A stretch of DNA of 8,736 nucleotides. It comes from JARICQ01 sp964527205. Lineage in GTDB: Bacteria > Bacillota > Clostridia > Tissierellales > Tissierellaceae. The position numbers and the translations under genes were made by a program. This document shows, one piece after another, positions 4,867 to 8,736 of the stretch (position 1 is the first letter of the stretch; each line of letters begins with the position of its first letter). Below the pieces are notes generated by a model. The model searched no databases. It was not told the DNA's origin and worked only from the letters and a program-made list of their open reading frames with translations. The stretch is from the NCBI GenBank assembly GCA_964527205.1, contig CAZGQG010000052.1, positions 1-8,736 on the forward strand, given 5' to 3'.

Positions 4867-6051
4867 TTATTTTAAAGCATCCTTTAAAACTTTACCAAGT
4901 CTCTTAATTCCTATTACTATTTTCTCTTCATCCATATTTGAATAGTTAAGTCTGAAGGAGTTTTCATTGCCACCGTTTGGATAGAAGGAACCTCCAGGTA
5001 CATATGCTACGTTTTCTTCTAAAGCTTTTACAGCTAGATCACGGGCATTCATGTATTTTGGTAAGACTACCCAAGTAAACAATCCACCTTCAGGATAAGT
5101 GAAAGTTACTTCCTCAGGGAATTCTTCTTCCATAGTCTTTAACATTAAATCTCTTCTCACTCTGTAAAGATCTATTATCTTTTGAATATGGTCTCCTAGG
5201 TCGTATTGTTCTAGGAATTTAGCAACATCCATTTGAGAAATTGTACTAGACTGAAGATCAGCACCTTGCTTTAACATTATGAATTTTTCTAATAAGGCTG
5301 AATCAGCTGCTACCCATCCAAGTCTTAGACCAGGAGCTAGTATCTTAGAGAAAGTACCTAGGAAAGCTACTCTTCCTTCAGTATCAAAATGCTTGATTGC
5401 AGGTAAGAATTCACCTTCAAATCTCAATTCTCCATAAGGGTTGTCCTCAATTATGATTACATTATATTCATTAGCTAATTCTACAAGTTTTTTCCTTCTT
5501 TCTAAGGACCATGTTTTTCCAGAAGGATTTTGGAAATCTGGTATTGCATAGATAAATTTAACATTATCATTTTCTTTTAACGTTTTTTCTAATATTTCCA
5601 TGTTCATTCCATGATCATCAGTTTCTATTTCTATAAACTTTGGCTCATAGGCTTTAAAGGCATTGATAGCTCCTAGATAAGTTGGACTTTCACATAGGAT
5701 TATATCTCCAGGATTGATTAACAACTTAGCTGCAAAATCCAAGCCCTGTTGGGATCCACTGGTTACTAAGATATTATCTGCCTTAAGTTCTACTTGTACC
5801 TTAGACATCCTCTCTACAATTGCTTCTCTAAGAGGTTGGAAACCTTCAGTAGGACCGTATTGTAGGGCCTGTTCACCTGACTCTTCTAGAACCTCTTTGG
5901 TAACTTTAATGAACTCTTCAATCGGAAAAGATTCTGGAGCAGGAAGTCCACCTGCAAAAGAGATTATTTCTGGTTTCTGTGTTAATTTAAGTAACTCTCT
6001 TATCTCAGAAGCTTTTATGTTATCCATTCTTTTTGCATAATTCAAACTCAT
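4867..6051 (-). CDS. PLP-dependent fold-type I aminotransferase, LysN/KAT II-like
   Basis: This 394-residue soluble enzyme has the full set of class I/II aminotransferase residues. GSQQGLD (99-105) forms the phosphate-binding turn. The Asn of FQNP is N175, and D203 and Y206 lie in IIEDNPYGEL. The Schiff-base lysine is K236 in TFSKILAPGLRLGW, and the substrate-carboxylate arginine is R367 in SFRLNYS. The family includes 2-aminoadipate transaminases, kynurenine/2-aminoadipate aminotransferases and broad aromatic or branched-chain enzymes that use 2-oxoglutarate. The exact substrate cannot be read from sequence, and no pathway genes are adjacent. The start at 6051 is chosen because GGAGGTG (6064-6058) lies six bases upstream. 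Earlier in-frame ATGs at 6066 and 6081 fall in or before that site. The gene is monocistronic, with its own promoter and terminator. It resembles the catalytic half of the MocR-type protein encoded 1.9 kb further on. Confidence 0.9.
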   Translation of the reverse strand: MSLNYAKRMDNIKASEIRELLKLTQKPEIISFAGGLPAPESFPIEEFIKVTKEVLEESGEQALQYGPTEGFQPLREAIVERMSKVQVELKADNILVTSGSQQGLDFAAKLLINPGDIILCESPTYLGAINAFKAYEPKFIEIETDDHGMNMEILEKTLKENDNVKFIYAIPDFQNPSGKTWSLERRKKLVELANEYNVIIIEDNPYGELRFEGEFLPAIKHFDTEGRVAFLGTFSKILAPGLRLGWVAADSALLEKFIMLKQGADLQSSTISQMDVAKFLEQYDLGDHIQKIIDLYRVRRDLMLKTMEEEFPEEVTFTYPEGGLFTWVVLPKYMNARDLAVKALEENVAYVPGGSFYPNGGNENSFRLNYSNMDEEKIVIGIKRLGKVLKDALK

Positions 6052-6095
6052 AAAAAGCACCTCCATTAAATTTTTATACACTTCTACTTACCTAT

Positions 6096-6125
6096 ATGAT
6101 AACACAAATCTTCATATTTGTGTAA
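6096..6125 (-). promoter_or_regulatory. promoter of the aminotransferase gene with an inverted repeat in its spacer
   Basis: On the minus strand TTACAC (6125-6120), 18 bases and TATCAT (6101-6096) form a weak promoter, helped by TG one base before the -10 box (extended -10). The spacer and part of the -35 box are filled by a perfect 8-bp inverted repeat, ACACAAAT (6102-6109) and ATTTGTGT (6116-6123), six bases apart. This is a typical place for a repressor dimer; the regulator is unknown. Confidence 0.6.
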
Positions 6126-6149
6126 TTATTTAGAAAACATAAGAAGTAA

Positions 6150-6175
6150 AGCTGGCTATAGAATCCTAGCCAGCT
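6150..6175 (-). terminator. hairpin terminator of the yedF operon
   Basis: AGCTGGCTA (6150-6158) pairs perfectly over nine positions with TAGCCAGCT (6167-6175) around an eight-base loop. It lies just after the DUF951 stop codon. The following U tract (TTTACTT) is broken, so termination may be partial, but the stem is GC-rich for this genome. Confidence 0.7.
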
Positions 6176-6182
6176 CTAAATC

Positions 6183-6422
6183 TTATTCTTCATTATCATC
6201 TTTTTTTCCTTCATAATTTACTATGCTTACCCATTTATCATCTACAAGGATTTTTCTAATCCTCTTGTTAAAGTCTATTCTGCTTAACCATATTTGCCTC
6301 TTACATCCTAGACATTCTATTTTTATGTCTGCCCCTGTACGGAGGATTTTCCACCTATTTTCACCACAGGGATGACCTTTTTTCATACTAATAATATCAT
6401 CCACTTCATATTTAAAGATCAT
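6183..6422 (-). CDS. DUF951 family protein (small Cys-containing protein)
   Basis: This 79-residue protein matches the DUF951 pattern: a short strand (YEVDDIISMKK), then HPCGENRW (17-24), GADIKIECLGC (30-40) and a basic segment ending near 58. Cysteines C19, C37 and C40 with H17 could bind a metal. The family is widespread in Firmicutes and has no known function. The usual length is about 65 residues; this copy adds an acidic tail (about 70-79). The start at 6422 is preferred because AAAGGAG ends nine bases upstream, within the end of mscS. The two genes overlap by 11 bases, so translation is probably coupled. An in-frame ATG at 6446 would lengthen the N-terminus beyond the conserved part. 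It is the last gene of the yedF operon. Confidence 0.85.
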   Translation of the reverse strand: MIFKYEVDDIISMKKGHPCGENRWKILRTGADIKIECLGCKRQIWLSRIDFNKRIRKILVDDKWVSIVNYEGKKDDNEE

Positions 6423-7275
6423 TTTCCCCATCTCCTTTATATACAACCATTTTGCTATAAGGAATTTCTATATTTTCTCTGTCAAAGGCTTCTTTTATTT
6501 TTTTAAGCATTTGCCTTTCTACAGACCATTGCTCCATGGCCAAGGTTTTTGCAACAACCCTAATTACTACTCCTGAAGCATCTAGGCTTACTACTCCTAA
6601 AATAGTTGGACCTTCTACTATTGCTTCATTTGTATCCCGGATTTCCTGAGATACCCTTTCAATAACCCTAATAGCCCTGTCTATATCTTCTTCATAGGCT
6701 ATTTCAACATGAACCAGGGCTCTCATGGCCCCACGGGTTCTATTTGTTACAACTTGAATTTCTCCATTAGGGATTATATGAAGCTCTCCTGAAAAATCCC
6801 TTAACTTTGTAACCCTCATACCTAGCTCCTCTACTACTCCTTCAAAGCTAGATACCTGTATATAGTCTCCAACTGAAAATTGATTTTCCAAAAGAATAAA
6901 AAAGCCAGTTATTACATCCTTTACAAGGGACTGGGCTCCAAAACCAATAGCAAGACCCCCCACCCCTGCTGTTGCAAGTATGGAAGTAGTCCTTACTCCA
7001 AACATTTCTAAAACCATAAGGGCTACTATAAAGTAAAGAGTGTATTTTACAACTTTTTTAAGAATTTGTGCTATAGTGTTGGCCCTCTTATTGCTAGTAA
7101 AATAATTTGTATCTTTGTTTCTACTCAAGGTCTTATCAATTAGCTTATCACTAAGGCTAACTATAAATTTGGTGGCAACAAACATGATTGCTATTACAAT
7201 AATCTTGCCAAATATGTTTAAATCTCCATTTTCATGCTTTAGGTAGGTCTTTAAAATTTCATTTATATTCCGCAT
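6412..7275 (-). CDS. mscS: small-conductance mechanosensitive channel, MscS family
   Basis: This is a 287-residue inner-membrane channel. Predicted membrane helices lie at about 22-42, 74-94 and 97-130. The third is the pore helix with the family signature (TAGVGGLAIGFGAQSLVKDVITGFF), followed by QFSVGDYIQV, which begins the cytoplasmic beta domain. IIPNGEIQVVTN (167-178) is the usual next MscS motif, and the alpha/beta C-terminal domain runs to the end. Channels of this type open under membrane tension and release small solutes after osmotic downshock. The length matches the standard MscS size, so there is no extra sensor domain. The ATG at 7275 is chosen because GGAG precedes it by seven bases. 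A GTG at 7308 lies inside the upstream gene and has no such site. The gene starts 13 bases after DUF3343 and overlaps DUF951. Confidence 0.92.
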   Translation of the reverse strand: MRNINEILKTYLKHENGDLNIFGKIIVIAIMFVATKFIVSLSDKLIDKTLSRNKDTNYFTSNKRANTIAQILKKVVKYTLYFIVALMVLEMFGVRTTSILATAGVGGLAIGFGAQSLVKDVITGFFILLENQFSVGDYIQVSSFEGVVEELGMRVTKLRDFSGELHIIPNGEIQVVTNRTRGAMRALVHVEIAYEEDIDRAIRVIERVSQEIRDTNEAIVEGPTILGVVSLDASGVVIRVVAKTLAMEQWSVERQMLKKIKEAFDRENIEIPYSKMVVYKGDGENDL

Positions 7276-7288
7276 ATAAATCTCCAAT

Positions 7289-7555
7289 CTAAATAATTTT
7301 CTCTGCACTAGACTTAGTTCTAGATTTTATATATTTATAGATAGTTTCTATTTGAACAGTGTTTTCTTCAATTATATCCTTGATAGGATTTAAATCATCT
7401 AAATTAAAGAGGATTGCTAGTCCACAACTCTTTGTTATTTCCCTAGGCGTTGGTATGGTCTTAAAGTGAATTCCCTTCTCATTTAAAAAATTCTCAAACT
7501 GAATGGTGTGATGCGTAGATTTAAATGTTATAACCCCATAAATTTCTTCTTTCAT
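7289..7555 (-). CDS. DUF3343 protein, putative selenium/sulfur carrier-like
   Basis: This 88-residue protein fits DUF3343 throughout. An opening strand (YGVITFKSTHHTIQFENFL) is followed by IKTIPTPREI-like sequence (31-40) and the conserved K-S-C-G (C44). Then come LAILFNLDDL and a C-terminal helix. The family is described as a putative Se/S carrier protein and is found next to YedF; the single cysteine at 44 is the candidate carrier site. No substrate or partner has been established that I know of. Its AGGGG ribosome binding site overlaps the yedF stop codon, and the gap is only nine bases, so the two are likely coupled. The stop codon lies 13 bases before mscS. Confidence 0.85.
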   Translation of the reverse strand: MKEEIYGVITFKSTHHTIQFENFLNEKGIHFKTIPTPREITKSCGLAILFNLDDLNPIKDIIEENTVQIETIYKYIKSRTKSSAEKII

Positions 7556-7564
7556 ATCTTACCC

Positions 7565-8161
7565 CTATTCTATATTTATTACAGTGCTGGAGTTGGCCAT
7601 TTTTTCATAGATGTCATACATGTTTCCTATTTCTCCAACCCTTAAACGATCATTTATCCTATAAAAGTCCAGGCAAGTACCACAGGAGATGATTTCTACC
7701 CCTTCTTCATCTAAAGCCTCTAAATCATCTAATACTTGGGACCCTTCACAGGCCAAGTAAACTGCAGAGTTAAAAAGTAGGATTGCCTTTGGATAGGGGC
7801 TGGTTTCCCTTACAGTGTAGATAAAACTATTCATAAGTTTTTCTCCCAGTAGAGGATCTCCACTTCCCATTTTATCTGAACCTATTGCCAAGGTCAAATC
7901 CTTAAATCTATCTGGTATACAAGTGTTAGCTATCTCCCCTGCACCCTCCTTGGAGATACTTATGTAGTAATCTCCTTCCTTTCCCATGGATACTGTAAAA
8001 TCATAGCCATAGGAACTTACAAGTTTTGATACATTGTCCTTGGCTACTTCATTGTCTACTATGGTAAGGATACTGGTATTTTCATCCTTATCCAATTCTT
8101 TTTTTGTCATAATTACTGGTCTAGGGCAGAGCTCTCCCCTTGCATCTATTTCTATATTCAT
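7565..8161 (-). CDS. yedF: YedF-type sulfurtransferase-like protein (selenium metabolism family)
   Basis: This 198-residue protein has two parts. Residues 1-70 are a TusA-like domain with the hallmark LCPRP at 11-15, C12 being the persulfide-forming residue in TusA relatives. Residues 88-198 are a DsrE-like domain (LAIGSDKMGSGDPLLGEKLM, then KAILLFNSAVYLA). It carries CGTCLDFY, placing C160 and C163 in a C-x-x-C pair. C81 and C138 are further cysteines. The architecture is that of the selenium-metabolism YedF family, thought to handle sulfur or selenium in the cytosol, but its reaction is unproven. No selD, selA or selB gene is in this window, so selenium use by the host cannot be judged here. 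GGAGGG lies six bases before the ATG. It is the first gene of a four-gene operon and diverges from rpsF. Confidence 0.9.
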   Translation of the reverse strand: MNIEIDARGELCPRPVIMTKKELDKDENTSILTIVDNEVAKDNVSKLVSSYGYDFTVSMGKEGDYYISISKEGAGEIANTCIPDRFKDLTLAIGSDKMGSGDPLLGEKLMNSFIYTVRETSPYPKAILLFNSAVYLACEGSQVLDDLEALDEEGVEIISCGTCLDFYRINDRLRVGEIGNMYDIYEKMANSSTVINIE

Positions 8162-8194
8162 ATAATCCCTCCATTATTAATAAACTACTATATA

Positions 8195-8224
8195 ATTATA
8201 CTAGTTAAAAGACTTATAATACAA
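8195..8224 (-). promoter_or_regulatory. promoter of the yedF-DUF3343-mscS-DUF951 operon
   Basis: On the minus strand TTGTAT (8224-8219), an 18-base spacer and a perfect TATAAT (8200-8195) give a plausible sigma-A promoter. The start would be near 8188, with a leader of about 27 bases. Confidence 0.6.
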
Positions 8225-8358
8225 GACTATTAAGATACTTTATAGAAAAATAAAAAGTATAGACTAAATTAAGAATAATTATATATTAGCCCTAAGAAGA
8301 TTGTATAGTATTTAGGGAGCAAATGCCAGATATTCTATGAAAAATAGGGAAAATTAAC

Positions 8359-8387
8359 TTGCATAGCTAGGGGACTAATGATATACT
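8359..8387 (+). promoter_or_regulatory. promoter of rpsF
   Basis: TTGCAT (8359-8364), a 17-base spacer and TATACT (8382-8387), with TG one base upstream (extended -10), form a strong promoter. The predicted start near 8394 leaves a leader of about 56 bases with the hairpin described next. Confidence 0.7.
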
Positions 8388-8397
8388 ATTCTAGTAA

Positions 8398-8440
8398 TCT
8401 CTGCTCTATTAAAAAATAGAGCCGATAGTCCACAGGGAGG
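8398..8440 (+). ncRNA. rpsF leader hairpin, putative S6:S18-binding autoregulatory motif
   Basis: GCTCTATT (8403-8410) pairs perfectly with AATAGAGC (8415-8422) around an AAAA loop. CCG (8422-8424) follows directly on the 3' side. An outer stem of five pairs can form between TCTCT (8398-8402) and AGGGA (8434-8438). This would bury part of the Shine-Dalgarno sequence and leave the CCG in an 11-base bulge. Known rpsF leaders bound by the S6:S18 complex have a hairpin, a bulge with a conserved CCG, and a lower stem, and repress translation. The match is by eye; the lower stem includes one G-U pair and is the least certain part. Confidence 0.5.
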
Positions 8441-8449
8441 TGAATTTTT

Positions 8450-8731
8450 ATGAGAAAATATGAAGGAATTTTTATCTTTTTACCTAATGAAGAAGAAAAA
8501 AGAGTTCAGTTGATGGAGCGTTTTAAAGGAATCATTGAAGAAGATGGTAAAATCGACACAATTGACGAATGGGGAGTTAGAAAGCTTGCTTATTTGATAG
8601 ATGATATTGCTGAAGGTTACTATGTTTTAGTTAACTTTGAAGCTGGAGTTGATGTCATTGAAGAGCTTAAGAGAGTTGCTCAAATTTCCGATAACATTAT
8701 GAGATACATGATCATTAGAGACGAAGAATAA
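8450..8731 (+). CDS. rpsF: 30S ribosomal protein S6
   Basis: This is a complete 93-residue S6 protein, close to the usual length of about 95. It begins MRKYEGIFIF and contains the family's IDEWGVRKLAYLIDDIAEGYYVLVNF stretch (in shorter pieces: DEWGVRKLAY and EGYYVLVNF). It ends with ISDNIMRYMIIR. S6 binds S18 and sits on the 30S platform against 16S rRNA. GGGAGGTGA (8435-8443) precedes the ATG by six bases. In Firmicutes the gene is normally followed by ssb and rpsR; only five bases remain here, so this is expectation. It is probably regulated by its own product together with S18 through the leader hairpin. Confidence 0.97.
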   Translation: MRKYEGIFIFLPNEEEKRVQLMERFKGIIEEDGKIDTIDEWGVRKLAYLIDDIAEGYYVLVNFEAGVDVIEELKRVAQISDNIMRYMIIRDEE

Positions 8732-8736
8732 TCTAA

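Noticed and set aside
5714..6040. Plus-strand open frame of 108 codons inside the aminotransferase gene
   Set aside because: It is antisense to a conserved enzyme with all catalytic motifs, and has no start signal.
7276..7308. Longer MscS N-terminus from the GTG at 7308
   Set aside because: It lies inside the DUF3343 coding end with no ribosome binding site; GGAG precedes the ATG at 7275 instead.
1..8736. Search for CRISPR arrays, insertion sequences, phage or toxin-antitoxin genes
   Set aside because: No regularly spaced exact repeats, transposase motifs, terminal inverted repeats or small paired toxin/antitoxin frames were seen on either strand.

Overview
The window is about two-thirds A+T, uses AUA and AGA codons heavily, and has strong AGGAGG-type ribosome binding sites. 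This points to a low-GC anaerobic Firmicute of the Clostridia/Tissierellia type. The best clue is the pair of divergent units at the right end: a yedF - DUF3343 - mscS - DUF951 operon facing away from rpsF, an arrangement I recall from many clostridial genomes. There is no sign of phage, insertion sequence or CRISPR. No gene-free stretch exceeds 300 bases; the longest are 8162-8449 (two divergent promoters and an rpsF leader) and 1258-1520 (one bidirectional terminator and otherwise nothing I can read).

Layout, left to right. 1-60: a GC-rich scrap that may be the tail of a structured RNA, then a strong terminator. 137-1257 (+): a two-gene unit with a YflT-like small stress protein and an alpha/beta hydrolase, closed by a terminator at 1286-1324 shared with the converging genes. 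1521-2966 (-): a MocR-type GntR/aminotransferase fusion regulator. 3042-4627 (-): a two-gene unit in which a DUF2089 zinc-ribbon/HTH protein precedes a DUF4097 beta-solenoid protein with a LiaX/YvlB-like N-terminus. Its promoter is textbook-like and is flanked by two symmetric elements. 4867-6051 (-): a fold-type I aminotransferase of the LysN/KAT II kind, with its own terminator and an inverted repeat across its promoter. 6183-8161 (-): the yedF - DUF3343 - mscS - DUF951 operon, with gaps or overlaps of no more than about 13 bases, ending in a GC-rich hairpin. 8450-8731 (+): rpsF, complete, preceded by a promoter and a hairpin leader carrying the CCG feature of S6:S18-binding leaders. ssb and rpsR probably follow outside the window.

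How the parts may work together (inference). DUF2089 and DUF4097 carry the same short helical module (consensus L-x-x-G-[EK]-I-T-S-E-E-A) at touching ends of their genes. They share a promoter with an operator-like site, so they look like a self-regulated regulator/effector pair, perhaps for envelope stress as in LiaX systems. MocR and the aminotransferase are clear relatives in sequence, but only the latter keeps the full set of catalytic residues. YedF and DUF3343 both look like sulfur/selenium carrier proteins with exposed cysteines. Their tight coupling to a mechanosensitive channel and a zinc-ribbon DUF951 protein is consistent but not explained by any pathway I know.
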